Below, piece after piece: positions 37,195 through 46,816 of a DNA stretch of 64,000 nucleotides. Every line of letters starts with the position of its first letter. Position 1 is the stretch's first letter. A program made the position numbers and the translations under genes. Source of the DNA: Planctomycetaceae bacterium (GTDB lineage: Bacteria; Planctomycetota; Planctomycetia; Planctomycetales; Planctomycetaceae); the NCBI GenBank assembly GCA_900299185.1, contig OMIV01000287.1, positions 1 to 64,000 of the forward strand, read 5' to 3'. The notes under the pieces were generated by a model. The model did not search any database and was not told where the DNA came from. It was given only the letters and a program-made list of their open reading frames with translations.

Positions 37195-39168
37195 TTGACT
37201 ACGAAGTGGATGTCATGGAACGAGCTACCGTGGTTGCAGCAGCAAGACGGTTTCGGACCGGCTCTCAAACTCTGTGATCGCATCGCTCAGAGCGTTGTCA
37301 CCAGCGGATCAACCGGTGCGTTCATGAATGCGGCTCTGCATGAACTGGCCGCAGAGTTCTCGGTGCAATGGGCCGGAGTTGTCGAACGGTTTCCACAATG
37401 GAACCAACGCGCCGAGTTCGGACGCAAGCCGTTCGCGGCATGGCCGGGCCGACTGTTTGAAGAAGCGTTTGATCGCAACGCCGGAGTGGTCGCCGACCTC
37501 AACGATACCTCGGGCACGGTGGCCGCGATCGTTCCGCTCGAAGGCACTAGCACCGATCCGCTGCTTTTGATGCTGGCTGGAAGACGTATTCCAGCAGCCG
37601 AACTGCCAAGCATTTTGATGGCCGCGCGGGCTCTCTCGCAGGGCATGCAGTTGGCACAACGAGTCGAGCAGCAAGGGCGACTCAACGAGCGACTCCGCGA
37701 AACATTGCGAGTCGCCTCGCGACTCTCACAAATCTTCGAGACAGTCCCGCTGCTGGAAGCGATTGCTCAAGAAGCAACTCGCATGCTGGATTGCGATCGA
37801 GCCAGCATCTTCATTTGGGACCGACCGAACCAAAAGCTCTTGGCTTGTCCGGCCTTGGGGGTCGAAGGTCGCACGCTCTACTTACCGGACAACGCTGGCA
37901 TCGTGGGCACGGTGGTGCAAACCGGTCAGATGATTCGAGTCGACGACGCCTACAACGACAAACGTTTTGACCAAAGCGTCGACAAGAAGAGCGGCTATCG
38001 CACTCGCAATCTGCTGTGCGTGCCGCTGCTGGATAGCAATGGCAAGCTGATCGGAGCCTTTGAAGGCATCAACAAGAATCGTGGCACGTTCGACACTGAC
38101 GACGATGACATCCTGACGCAGCTAGGCATTCAAGCGGCCGTAGCTCTTCGCAACACACGCGAACGCGAGATGCTGCTGCGGACTCACCAGCAACTCACCG
38201 AGCAACTTCACGGCGGCGTGCGCATCGTCGGCAATAGCCCAGCAATCAAAGCACTGCGGCAGACCATCGAACGACTCAGCGGCACCGAATTGCCAGTACT
38301 CATCTTGGGTGAAAGCGGCACCGGCAAAGAGGTCGTTGCTCAGTCGTTGCACCTCAGAGGGCCTCGGTCGGGCAATCCTTTCGTGGCCGTCAACTGCGCG
38401 GCACTGACGGAGTCGCTCCTCGAAAGCGAACTCTTCGGACACGAGAAAGGTGCCTTCACCGATGCGAGAGAAACTCACAAAGGTAAGTTCGAACTCGCGG
38501 ATGGCGGCACGATCTTCCTCGATGAGATCGGAGACATGAGCGCCGGAGGCCAAGCCAAGCTCCTCAGAGTGCTCGAACAGCGCATCATCACTCGGGTGGG
38601 CGGGACGCAGCCGATTCATGTCGATGTCAGAATTGTTGCAGCCACAAACATCAACTTGGCCGAAGCTGTGCGCCAAAAGAAGTTTCGAGAAGACCTCTAT
38701 TACCGCCTCAGCGTCGTCACTCTCGATCTACCGCCGCTCCGAAATCGTGGCGAAGACATCGTGCCGCTGGCTGAGTATTTCTTACGACAGTTCTGCCCCA
38801 AGGCTCGCCGCGCCGTGCTCGAACTTTCGTCAGAAGCTCAACGACGTCTGACGACTCATGGCTGGCCGGGCAATGTCCGCGAGCTTCGCAACTTGATGGA
38901 GCGAGTGGCCTTCCTGAGCACCGGCGACAAAGTCGAAGCCGAGGACTTGGCCTTCATTCTCAGTCCCATCCATGAAGATGCCGAAGCGCCGTTGGGAGTT
39001 GACCTGGGGCTGATGAAGGCCACTTATCGCTTTCAAGAACAATACATTTCGCGAGCCGCCAAGCTTGCGAAGGGCAACATGAGCGAGGTTGCTCGGATGC
39101 TTGGACTGCATCGTTCCAACCTCTATCGCAAGATGAAGCAACTCGGCATGGATGTGCCCGATGAGTAA
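37195..39168 (+). CDS. GAF-domain sigma-54-dependent transcriptional activator
   Basis: A 657-residue bacterial enhancer-binding protein. A GAF sensor domain lies at about residues 185-345, the AAA+ domain follows with Walker A GESGTGKE near 372, the sigma-54 contact loop GAFTDA at 419-424 (Asp where Gly is commonest), Walker B FLDEIGDM, and the arginine finger region FREDLYYRLSVV. A Fis-type helix-turn-helix ends the protein (MSEVARMLGLHRSNLYRKM). The TTG at 37195 is preferred because GGAG lies 6 bases upstream; the ATG at 37210 is the alternative. Ligand for the GAF domain and target genes are unknown. It activates transcription with RNA polymerase-sigma-54. Confidence 0.9.
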   Translation: MTTKWMSWNELPWLQQQDGFGPALKLCDRIAQSVVTSGSTGAFMNAALHELAAEFSVQWAGVVERFPQWNQRAEFGRKPFAAWPGRLFEEAFDRNAGVVADLNDTSGTVAAIVPLEGTSTDPLLLMLAGRRIPAAELPSILMAARALSQGMQLAQRVEQQGRLNERLRETLRVASRLSQIFETVPLLEAIAQEATRMLDCDRASIFIWDRPNQKLLACPALGVEGRTLYLPDNAGIVGTVVQTGQMIRVDDAYNDKRFDQSVDKKSGYRTRNLLCVPLLDSNGKLIGAFEGINKNRGTFDTDDDDILTQLGIQAAVALRNTREREMLLRTHQQLTEQLHGGVRIVGNSPAIKALRQTIERLSGTELPVLILGESGTGKEVVAQSLHLRGPRSGNPFVAVNCAALTESLLESELFGHEKGAFTDARETHKGKFELADGGTIFLDEIGDMSAGGQAKLLRVLEQRIITRVGGTQPIHVDVRIVAATNINLAEAVRQKKFREDLYYRLSVVTLDLPPLRNRGEDIVPLAEYFLRQFCPKARRAVLELSSEAQRRLTTHGWPGNVRELRNLMERVAFLSTGDKVEAEDLAFILSPIHEDAEAPLGVDLGLMKATYRFQEQYISRAAKLAKGNMSEVARMLGLHRSNLYRKMKQLGMDVPDE

Positions 39169-39287
39169 GCCGTGACGCAATCGATTCATGGCGTGATCGT
39201 AAAACTGAGAGACATCGGACATTCGGATTGCTCGCCGAGTCGTCGCAAAACATTGTCCTCGATGAATTGGTTTCAGGAGTGAAGTTC

Positions 39288-41240
39288 ATGGACGTGGCTG
39301 GTCGGTCAAGAGTTGTGATTGAGCGTGTGACTCCGTCCTTGGATGGCGGACGATTCCCCATCAAGCGAACTGTCGGAGATAAGGTGCAGGTGCAGGCCGA
39401 CCTCTTCACCGACGGACATGATGCACCGTTTGCGGTCCTGAAATCGCGGCAAATTGGTGCGAGCAATTGGACGGAGTCGCCATTCGAATTCTTCGACAAC
39501 GACCGCTGGCAAGGCGTGTTTGTGTGCTCGCAAGTTGGGACTTACGAGTACCAAATCGAAGCCTGGGTCGATCATTTCATCACCTGGCGGCGCGACCTTA
39601 AAAAACGCATCGATGCCGGGCAGGACGTTCGCGTTGATCTCGAAATCGGCACTCGACTCATTGAAGCCGCCGCGTCGCGCGTACCGGGTGCCGAGCAATC
39701 AGAACTCAAGATGTGGGTTGGTCGTCTGCGGGCTGAACCATCGAGCGACATCGGCCGAAGTCTCATCAGCGATGAGCGACTCGGAGCTCTCATGATTCGC
39801 TACGCCGACCGCTCAATGTCATCCCTGGCGGATGTGACTCATCGAGTCACTGTCGATCGCGAACGAGCTCGCTTCAGCTCTTGGTACGAAGTCTTCCCTC
39901 GATCGTGCTCAGCAGTCGCCGGCCAACATGGCACGCTGCGCGATGTCATCGAGTACCTGCCCTACGTCTCGTCGATGGGCTTCGACGTGCTCTACATGCC
40001 GCCCATTCATCCGATCGGGGATAAGTTTCGAAAGGGCAAGAACAACTCGCCAACCGCGCAGCCGGGTGATGTCGGTAGTCCGTGGGCCATTGGTGGAATC
40101 GCAGGCGGACATAAGTCGATCTTGCCGGAACTCGGAACGCTGGATGACTTCGATGCTCTTGTCGCTGCGGCCAAACAGCACGGCATCGAACTGGCACTCG
40201 ACATTGCGTTTCAATGCAGCCCAGATCATCCGTATGTGAAGCAACATCCCGAGTGGTTCAAAGCTCGACCGGACGGCACGATTCAATACGCCGAGAATCC
40301 ACCGAAGAAGTACCAGGACATCTATCCGTTCGACTTCGAGTCTCGTGATTGGCAAGGACTGTGGAACGAGCTGAAGAGCGTGTTCGAGTTCTGGATTCAT
40401 CGCGGCGTCGCGATCTTCCGCGTCGACAATCCGCATACCAAACCGTTCCCGTTCTGGGAGTGGTGCATCGGTGAGCTGAAAGCCAAGCACCCCGATGTGC
40501 TGTTCCTGGCGGAAGCCTTCACTCGACCGAAGGTGATGTATCGGCTCGCGAAGTTGGGCTTCAGTCAGTCTTACACTTACTTCGCGTGGAGGAACTCGAA
40601 ACACGAGTTAGCCGAGTACCTGGAGACGCTGACCAAGACCGAAGTCCGCGACTTCTTCCGACCTAATTTCTGGCCGAATACACCGGACATTCTGACGGCA
40701 GAACTCCAACACGGAGGGCGGCCGATCTTCATGCAGCGGCTTGTTCTCGCGGCAACGTTGACGGCGAATTACGGCATCTATGGCCCGGCCTATGAACTGT
40801 GTGAGGGCGTACCCGTCAAAGAAGGTAGCGAGGAATATCTCAACTCCGAGAAGTACGAGATTCGACAACGCGACCTCAATGACCCCATCAGCATTCGTGA
40901 GTTGATCTCGGTCATGAATCACGTGCGTCGGCAAAACGTCGCGCTGCAATCGAACGACAACTTGAAGTTTCACCACACAGAAAACGACAAGCTGGTCTGT
41001 TACAGCAAGCGGACTGATGACCGTGCCAACATGATTCTGACGGTCGTCAATCTTGATCCGTTCAATACTCAGAACGGCTGCGTGAACCTCAACCTCCATG
41101 AACTCGGCATCGCTCCAGACGCCGAATTCCGAGTCTGCGACTTACTTACCGGCCAATGCTATACGTGGCGCGGCAGCCGCAATTGGGTGCAACTCAGCCC
41201 GCACTCATTGCCTGCTCACGTATTTCAAGTCCGTCCTTAA
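39288..41240 (+). CDS. glgE: Maltosyltransferase GlgE
   Basis: GlgE uses alpha-maltose 1-phosphate to extend alpha-1,4-glucan, the key step of the trehalose-to-glycogen route. The 650-residue GH13 protein has an N-terminal beta-domain, the catalytic barrel with YMPPIHPIGDKFRKGKNN, the nucleophile Asp380 in FRVDNPHTKP and the acid/base Glu409 in FLAEAFTRP. The C-terminal part is beta-rich (MILTVVNLDP, then SLPAHVFQVRP). AGGAG 8 bases before the ATG at 39288 decides the start over the upstream TTG. Partner genes for maltokinase, trehalose synthase or GlgB are not in the window. Confidence 0.93.
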   Translation: MDVAGRSRVVIERVTPSLDGGRFPIKRTVGDKVQVQADLFTDGHDAPFAVLKSRQIGASNWTESPFEFFDNDRWQGVFVCSQVGTYEYQIEAWVDHFITWRRDLKKRIDAGQDVRVDLEIGTRLIEAAASRVPGAEQSELKMWVGRLRAEPSSDIGRSLISDERLGALMIRYADRSMSSLADVTHRVTVDRERARFSSWYEVFPRSCSAVAGQHGTLRDVIEYLPYVSSMGFDVLYMPPIHPIGDKFRKGKNNSPTAQPGDVGSPWAIGGIAGGHKSILPELGTLDDFDALVAAAKQHGIELALDIAFQCSPDHPYVKQHPEWFKARPDGTIQYAENPPKKYQDIYPFDFESRDWQGLWNELKSVFEFWIHRGVAIFRVDNPHTKPFPFWEWCIGELKAKHPDVLFLAEAFTRPKVMYRLAKLGFSQSYTYFAWRNSKHELAEYLETLTKTEVRDFFRPNFWPNTPDILTAELQHGGRPIFMQRLVLAATLTANYGIYGPAYELCEGVPVKEGSEEYLNSEKYEIRQRDLNDPISIRELISVMNHVRRQNVALQSNDNLKFHHTENDKLVCYSKRTDDRANMILTVVNLDPFNTQNGCVNLNLHELGIAPDAEFRVCDLLTGQCYTWRGSRNWVQLSPHSLPAHVFQVRP

Positions 41241-41331
41241 CGCGACAAGCGGCCTGCCAATCAAGCGAGACGACACCGCGAACGACAACTGATTCACTCT
41301 CCAAGACTTTCTAAACAACGAAGGAACAAAA

Positions 41332-42066
41332 ATGTCTGCACTCTCTGGTAAGACGGCTTTGATTACGGGCGGTGGTTCGGGAATCGGAGCTGCTATCGCC
41401 ACCGCGTTCGCTCAAGCAGGTTGCAAGGTCGCGATTTGTGGTCGTCGAGTTGAGCGGCTTGAGCAAGTCGCGAAAGCCGCTTCGGGCGAGCATCCCATCA
41501 GCTATCGAGCTGCGGACGTTGCGGAGCTAGACCAAGTCAACGGACTCGTAACGTGGGCTCGCGAGCAACTTGGAAAGATCGACATCCTCGTCAACGCAGC
41601 CGGCATCAACGTCAAGAAGCGGATGATGCGCGAACTCTCGCCGGAGGATTACAACCGCATGATGCAGATCAATGCGAACGGTGTGTTCTATGCCCTGCGC
41701 GAAGTTTTGCCCGAGATGCGTCAACGCCGTGATGGACTGGTCATCAACATCTGCTCGATCTCTGGAATCCGAGCCGGGCAACTAGGCGGCGTGGGCTACA
41801 ACGCGTCGAAGTTTGCACTCGCAGCCATCGGTCAGACCGTCGGCGACGAAGAGAAAGAAAATTGCATTCGAGTCACCACGATTCATCCGGGTGAAGTTGA
41901 TACGCCGATCCTCGAAGACCGACCGAATCCCGTCAGTGCCGAGCATCGAGCACGCATTCTGCGACCAGAGGACGTTGCCGCTGCGGCATTGATGGTTGCT
42001 TGCCTTCCGCCTCGTGCCCGAGTTCCCGAACTCGTCATCTGCCCGACAATTCAATCCTTCGTTTAA
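41332..42066 (+). CDS. SDR-family oxidoreductase
   Basis: A 244-residue classical short-chain dehydrogenase. The cofactor motif GGGSGIG (13-19), the NAAG motif (88-91) and the catalytic Ser144, Tyr156 and Lys160 (YNASK) are all in place. Arg38-Arg39 after the second strand suggests NADPH use. The C-terminal region (HPGEVDTPILEDRP) resembles many SDRs acting on polar substrates such as sugars or ketoacids, but substrate is unknown. It is next to glgE on the same strand, 91 bases apart, without an obvious functional link. A strong hairpin follows. Confidence 0.9.
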   Translation: MSALSGKTALITGGGSGIGAAIATAFAQAGCKVAICGRRVERLEQVAKAASGEHPISYRAADVAELDQVNGLVTWAREQLGKIDILVNAAGINVKKRMMRELSPEDYNRMMQINANGVFYALREVLPEMRQRRDGLVINICSISGIRAGQLGGVGYNASKFALAAIGQTVGDEEKENCIRVTTIHPGEVDTPILEDRPNPVSAEHRARILRPEDVAAAALMVACLPPRARVPELVICPTIQSFV

Positions 42067-42077
42067 GTCGGCATGTC

Positions 42078-42111
42078 CTCTTGGAGCAGAGTTCGTCCCC
42101 TGCTCCAAGAG
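42078..42111. terminator. Hairpin between convergent genes
   Basis: A perfect 12-base-pair stem (CTCTTGGAGCAG with CTGCTCCAAGAG) and a 10-base loop sit between the SDR stop (42066) and the end of the SRAP gene (42116). No T tract on either side, so it may end transcription by both routes weakly or protect 3' ends. Confidence 0.6.
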
Positions 42112-42115
42112 CGAC

Positions 42116-42808
42116 TCAAAGATCAAACAGAGTCCGGCGCTTGATGACTGCGACGCGCGGATCGACGTCTTGCCGAGCGTTGTTAATTGACGGACTAACT
42201 TCGACGGACTGCATCAGTTCGGGAGCTAACGGCACCAACAAGCTCTGCAAAAAGTCTCCGTCGTCGCATGCTGAATCGAGCCATAAGTCAACTGCTTCAG
42301 GCGGCAAGATGACCGGCATCCGATCGTGAATTGCTCCCACCACGGCATTGGCCTCGGTGGTCAAGACAGAGCAAGTTTGTAACTCGCTGCCGTCGGGACT
42401 CTGCCAGCATTCCCATAAACCGGCCATGCCGAACGGACGCTGATCCTGCCGAGTGATTAAGTAGGGCCGCTTGTGTTTGGGGTCAGTGCGATCCCACTCG
42501 TAAAAGCCAGTCGCAGGCATGATGCAACGACGGCGTTTGAACGCTGCTCGAAACGCAGGCTTGGTGCGAGCCGTCTCCGATCGGGCATTAATCAGGCTCG
42601 CAGCGATCGTCATGTCCTTAGCCCATGATGGCACCAAGCCCCACTTCATGAGTTCAGGAATGGGGCCATCGTCACTTTCCAAGATGACCACGACCGGAAG
42701 CGTCGGAGCGATGTTGAAAAGTCGCGGCCAAAGCATGGGCTCACGAATCAACGAAAACTCAACAACAAGCTCTCCCGGTGTTGCGTGCAAGTTGTAGCGA
42801 CCACACAT
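42116..42808 (-). CDS. SRAP-domain protein (YedK/HMCES family)
   Basis: SRAP proteins form a covalent thiazolidine link to abasic sites in single-stranded DNA through the N-terminal cysteine exposed after methionine removal, shielding the lesion. The 230-residue protein begins MCGRYN with catalytic Cys2; Asn74 (SLINARSET), Glu104 (GFYEWD) and His161 (AIHDRMPVIL) complete the active site. PSWAKD and FNIAPT are other family marks. GAGG is 10 bases before the ATG. It stands alone; no SOS box was marked. Confidence 0.93.
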   Translation of the reverse strand: MCGRYNLHATPGELVVEFSLIREPMLWPRLFNIAPTLPVVVILESDDGPIPELMKWGLVPSWAKDMTIAASLINARSETARTKPAFRAAFKRRRCIMPATGFYEWDRTDPKHKRPYLITRQDQRPFGMAGLWECWQSPDGSELQTCSVLTTEANAVVGAIHDRMPVILPPEAVDLWLDSACDDGDFLQSLLVPLAPELMQSVEVSPSINNARQDVDPRVAVIKRRTLFDL

Positions 42809-43120
42809 CAGAACGATCCCTCAGCCAGATGCATCAACGAGTCTAAGGCTCTCGACAGGAAGCCCAAGTCGGGACTCGATCAGTGTAAACGAATGCCGCC
42901 GAAGCCCCGATCGAGACACTCCTTTCGCATCGCCGAGACTCCCGTTGTGGCAATTCGATTCACTGACTTAACATCGCTGGAAATGAAGAATTGCGGTCCC
43001 TTCGTCGGCACATTTTCGTCGCGATGAACCGCTCGGCGAGCTTTGCTCAGCCCCATTGTCACATCGCGCGATCGCTGCACGAGCAGGGACGCCAAGAGAT
43101 TCTACGGAAGGTGGCCACTC
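42809..43120. other. Intergenic region between divergent SRAP and hopene cyclase genes
   Basis: About 310 bases with no gene. A longer frame reaches into this region from the cyclase but has no family character. The GGAAGGTGG ribosome site at the right edge belongs to the cyclase. Promoters for both neighbours should lie here but are not clear. Confidence 0.45.
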
Positions 43121-45271
43121 ATGAGTTCTGGTTGGCTGGGAGCCCAACGACGCTTTGATGACTCCTCATTTTCGCCTGCGCTGGCAGACGCCTTGCCCAG
43201 CGAATTAGGTGTCGCGCCGGGGAATCTCGAAGACGCCCCGCTCTACGAAGCCATTGGTCGAACTCGCGATTGGCTCATCAAGCAACAACACAAAGACGGC
43301 TATTGGGTTGGTGAACTCGAAGGAGACACCATCCTTGAATCGGAATACATCCTATTGCTGACCTGGATGGGCCAAGGAGAGTCCGAAGAAGTACGCCGAG
43401 CCGCGAAGTACATCGAACGTCAACAACTCGCAGCAGGTGGCTGGGCGATCTATCCCGGCGGGCCTCTTGAGATTAGTGCCTCGGTCAAAGCCTATTGGGC
43501 GCTGAAAATTGCGGGACATCGACCAGACGAAGCTCAAATGGTGCGAGCGCGCGAAGCAATTCTCGCTGCTGGCGGCGCCGAGAAAATGAACTCTTTCACT
43601 CGGTTCTATTTCGCATTGCTCGGTCAGATTTCCTACGACCAATGCCCTGCCGTGCCCCCCGAGTTAATGCTTCTCCCGAAGTGGGCTCCATTCAACATCT
43701 ACGAGATGTCCGCCTGGTCGCGAACCATTCTGGTTCCGCTGGCAATCATGTGGGCTTATCGCCCCGTGACGAAGCTGCGCCCCGAATGGAGTGCAGCCGA
43801 AATCTTCGTCAATTCCCCCGCCGATTTGCCGATGACAATGCCTCAGGCTGAAACACTCGACGCACTCAAGAAGAAGCGTTGGATCAACTGGCACGGCGTC
43901 TTCAACACCATCGATTTCGGGCTGAAAGTCCTCGAAAAATGCCACATTCGCCCCTTCCGTAAGCGATCAGTAAAGCTGGCGAAAGAGTGGATGCTTGCGA
44001 GGTTTGAAGACAGTGACGGCTTGGGAGCCATCTTTCCGCCAATCATTTGGAGCATCATCGCTCTGCGCTGCATGGGCTACGAAGAGAGTTCTCCGGAAGT
44101 TCAATCACAACTCTCTGAGCTAAAAGCTCTGATTGTTTCCGACGACGATTCAGACCATTTGCAGCCCTGTAAATCGCCCGTCTGGGACACATCCATCGCG
44201 ACCATTGCACTCCGCGACGCAGGTCTCAAACCCGATCACCCGACGTTGGAACGAGCCGTCGACTGGATGCTTTCTAAAGAGTGTCGTCGACCGGGAGACT
44301 GGGCCGCACGCGGTTCTAAGTGCGAGCCATCTGGTTGGTATTTCGAGTTCAATAACGATTTCTACCCGGACGTCGATGACACCTGCATGGTGGTCATGGC
44401 GTTGGCTCGTTGCTTGCCAACCAAGCTCGACTGGGATGCTGATTTCTTGCTCGATAACTGGAGTCCACACGAGTCCGACCGTGATGTGACGGCTGTGCTC
44501 GCAGCACGAAACGCTCACACGGATGTCGCCGCAGCGACTCAGATCGAGCGAATGCAGCCGATCTTGGGAGCAGTGCATCGCGGTGCTCGCTGGATCATGG
44601 AAATGCAGTCGGCGGATGGCGGTTGGGGAGCGTTCGACAAAGACAACACTCGAGAGCTTTTCACCCAAGTCCCTTTCGCCGATCACAACGCGATGATCGA
44701 CCCGAGTTCGGCGGACCTCACCTCTCGAATGCTCGAGATGTTTTCATACCTCAATGTCCCTGCAGATCATCCAGCATTGAAACGTGCTTTGACCTACATC
44801 TGGAGCGAGCAAGATCGCGAGCACTGTTGGTACGGCCGTTGGGGCGTCAATTACTTGTACGGAACCTGGCAATGCCTCGTCGGCTTAACGCGAATAGGCA
44901 TCTCACTCACCGATGCTCGCATTCGCAAAGCGGCAAATTGGCTGAAATCAGTCCAGCAACCAAGCGGTGGTTGGGGCGAGACTCCTCGCAGCTATGACGA
45001 TCCCGCGCTGAAAGGAAAAGGCCCGGCAACGGCATCACAAACAGCCTGGGCCTTGATGGGTCTCATCTCAGCAGGCGAAGGCGATTCAGATTCGGTACGC
45101 CGAGGAATCCAATACCTCATTGATTCCCAACATGATGACGGCACCTGGGACGAGCCGTGGTGGACCGGGACAGGTTTTCCCAAAGTCTTCTACCTGAAGT
45201 ATCACCTCTACCGCATTTCGTTCCCGCTCATGGCACTCTCGCGATACGCACGACTCAAGAGTCGTATGTAG
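43121..45271 (+). CDS. shc: Squalene-hopene cyclase
   Basis: Cyclises squalene to hopene, the first step of hopanoid membrane lipids, as a monotopic inner-membrane enzyme. The 716-residue protein carries the catalytic DXDD motif at 417-420 (DVDDTC) and several QW repeats such as QSADGGWGAFDKDN, QQPSGGWGE and QHDDGTWDE. The C-terminus (YLKYHLYRISFPLMALSRY) is typical. A region around HTDVAAATQIERM is a small insert. GGAAGGTGG precedes the ATG at 43121, chosen over the upstream ATG. ispD follows 87 bases downstream, so isoprenoid supply and hopanoid synthesis are adjacent. Confidence 0.95.
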   Translation: MSSGWLGAQRRFDDSSFSPALADALPSELGVAPGNLEDAPLYEAIGRTRDWLIKQQHKDGYWVGELEGDTILESEYILLLTWMGQGESEEVRRAAKYIERQQLAAGGWAIYPGGPLEISASVKAYWALKIAGHRPDEAQMVRAREAILAAGGAEKMNSFTRFYFALLGQISYDQCPAVPPELMLLPKWAPFNIYEMSAWSRTILVPLAIMWAYRPVTKLRPEWSAAEIFVNSPADLPMTMPQAETLDALKKKRWINWHGVFNTIDFGLKVLEKCHIRPFRKRSVKLAKEWMLARFEDSDGLGAIFPPIIWSIIALRCMGYEESSPEVQSQLSELKALIVSDDDSDHLQPCKSPVWDTSIATIALRDAGLKPDHPTLERAVDWMLSKECRRPGDWAARGSKCEPSGWYFEFNNDFYPDVDDTCMVVMALARCLPTKLDWDADFLLDNWSPHESDRDVTAVLAARNAHTDVAAATQIERMQPILGAVHRGARWIMEMQSADGGWGAFDKDNTRELFTQVPFADHNAMIDPSSADLTSRMLEMFSYLNVPADHPALKRALTYIWSEQDREHCWYGRWGVNYLYGTWQCLVGLTRIGISLTDARIRKAANWLKSVQQPSGGWGETPRSYDDPALKGKGPATASQTAWALMGLISAGEGDSDSVRRGIQYLIDSQHDDGTWDEPWWTGTGFPKVFYLKYHLYRISFPLMALSRYARLKSRM

Positions 45272-45358
45272 CATCCGCTTCCCCTCCGCTGCGACTGAAG
45301 ACGCACGGCAAACAGCCATCAGCCTACTCGGAGTGACTGACGGCTCTCGGAGTACTTC

Positions 45359-46132
45359 ATGCCAACATTCGCGGTCATCATTGCTGCAGCCGGAAAAAGC
45401 AGCCGTTTTGGCGGCTGCCAAGCTCGCGACAAGAAGGTTTTCCAGGAACTCAATGGCCGCGCCGTATGGATCCGAACCGCTGAAGCTTTCCTCGGGCGAG
45501 ATGACGTCAAGCAAACGCTCATCGTCCTCTCCCCCGAAGACATGGACTGGTTTAGAGATAAGTACCGTGCCAACTTAGCCTTCATGGATGTCGAGCTTGT
45601 CGAAGGCGGAGCTGAGCGATGTGACTCAGTCCAAAAGGCACTGGCGCGAGTGCGAAGCGACATCGAGTTCATCGCGGTTCACGATGCCGCTCGACCACTT
45701 ATTGCTAAGGACTGGATATCCAATGTGTTCGAGACAGCGGCACAATGCGATGCCGCAATTCTTGCAACGAAGATATCAAGCACCGTCAAACGCGCCGAAA
45801 ACGGCGTCATCCGGGAAACGGTCCCCCGAGATCAACTTTGGGCAGCTCAAACTCCGCAGGTCTTTCGACGCCAACTGCTGCTGGATGCATACGCCGCTCG
45901 AGGCAAACGACAACCAACCGACGACGCCGAACTTGTGGAGCAATTTGGACGCAACGTTGCGATCGTCGAAGGCTCGGCACTCAATCTGAAGATCACAACC
46001 CGAGAAGACCTTCGGATGGCAGAGGTCCTCCTGGACGTCTTGCCCAAAGAGAAGAACCTCGAAGCCCTGCATCCATTCGGCACCTCAAAAGGTCCTACCG
46101 CGGGCAAGCCGAAATGGCTTTTCGACTCGTAG
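45359..46132 (+). CDS. ispD: 2-C-methyl-D-erythritol 4-phosphate cytidylyltransferase IspD
   Basis: IspD activates MEP with CTP in the non-mevalonate isoprenoid route. The 257-residue protein has the nucleotide loop AAAGKSSRFG (9-18), HDAARP (108-113), TVPRDQLWAAQTPQVF and a C-terminal LKITTREDLRMAE, as expected for the family. GGAG is 6 bases before the ATG. It lies just downstream of squalene-hopene cyclase, which uses the end product of the pathway. Its 3' end overlaps the convergent csrA gene by 38 bases. Confidence 0.95.
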   Translation: MPTFAVIIAAAGKSSRFGGCQARDKKVFQELNGRAVWIRTAEAFLGRDDVKQTLIVLSPEDMDWFRDKYRANLAFMDVELVEGGAERCDSVQKALARVRSDIEFIAVHDAARPLIAKDWISNVFETAAQCDAAILATKISSTVKRAENGVIRETVPRDQLWAAQTPQVFRRQLLLDAYAARGKRQPTDDAELVEQFGRNVAIVEGSALNLKITTREDLRMAEVLLDVLPKEKNLEALHPFGTSKGPTAGKPKWLFDS

Positions 46133-46325
46133 TGGAACAAGCATCTTCTGCACATTCAGGGCGTTCTTCGGCCATAGAAATCGCAAGCTCGCCCCGAAGA
46201 ATTGAGATGTGATTCGGAGCATCGATCCCGAGCCTGACCACGCCGCCCCTCACTTCAATCACCTTCAGAATGACTTCATCCCCAATTCGAAGTACTTGAT
46301 TCTTCTTCCGAGACAAAACCAACAT
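46095..46325 (-). CDS. csrA: Carbon storage regulator CsrA
   Basis: CsrA is a dimeric RNA-binding regulator of translation and mRNA stability, in many bacteria controlling flagellin and carbon metabolism. The 76-residue protein reads MLVLSRKKNQVLRIGDEV then KVIEVRGGVVRLGIDAP, with Arg6 and Arg44 (ILRGEL) in the positions needed for RNA contact. After residue 55 comes a Cys/Ser-rich tail that is longer than usual and has no known role. GGGAGGGAAG upstream supports the start at 46325. The 3' end overlaps ispD on the opposite strand. Confidence 0.9.
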   Translation of the reverse strand: MLVLSRKKNQVLRIGDEVILKVIEVRGGVVRLGIDAPNHISILRGELAISMAEERPECAEDACSTTSRKAISACPR

Positions 46326-46816
46326 GATGCTTCCCTCCCTGGATTTCCTGAACGCGAAAGATTGAGCAACCAGACTGCATCCCTCGTCGCAATCAAACTC
46401 ACCCTCTGAGTTGATAGCCGTCTCAATCCATTCGCGTGCAACAGACATACGCAGAACATCAGGAATTCGCTAATTTTTCTGTCTTGATCAAAAAAAGATT
46501 CAAGTCAGATCAATCCGATCAGACCGTCAACCCACATTACTTACTACTTCATTCGATATGTCCGATCGGATCACCAAATCCTCAGTAGCCTAGTAACGAG
46601 AAACTTTGACGATTACGCAGATTTTGCTGATAAGTCACCCTCCAAATGGTCGATGAATGAGTTGACGTCCTGTCGGACAGTCAAAAGTGGAAAAAGGACG
46701 AGTTCAACGGCTTCAAACACGATCTTGACACTCAACTCAAAACGACCCTAAAGTCCGACTGGCGTTGATGTTCGTATGAAACGTGCCTCGGCACCTCTGG
46801 TGCGGAGAAACCAGTC
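46326..46816. other. Long AT-richer intergenic region upstream of csrA and HU genes
   Basis: About 490 bases between divergent regulator genes. A perfect 10-base palindrome TCCGATCGGA lies at 46561-46570, with a related ATCCGATC shortly before it. The gap should hold the csrA promoter on the minus strand. The HU promoter candidate is listed separately. No gene is seen. Confidence 0.5.
46725..46754 (+). promoter_or_regulatory. Candidate sigma-70-type promoter for the HU gene
   Basis: A perfect TTGACA (46725-46730) is followed after 18 bases by TAAAGT (46749-46754), which matches four of six positions of the -10 consensus. It lies about 60 bases upstream of the GTG start codon. Confidence 0.45.
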
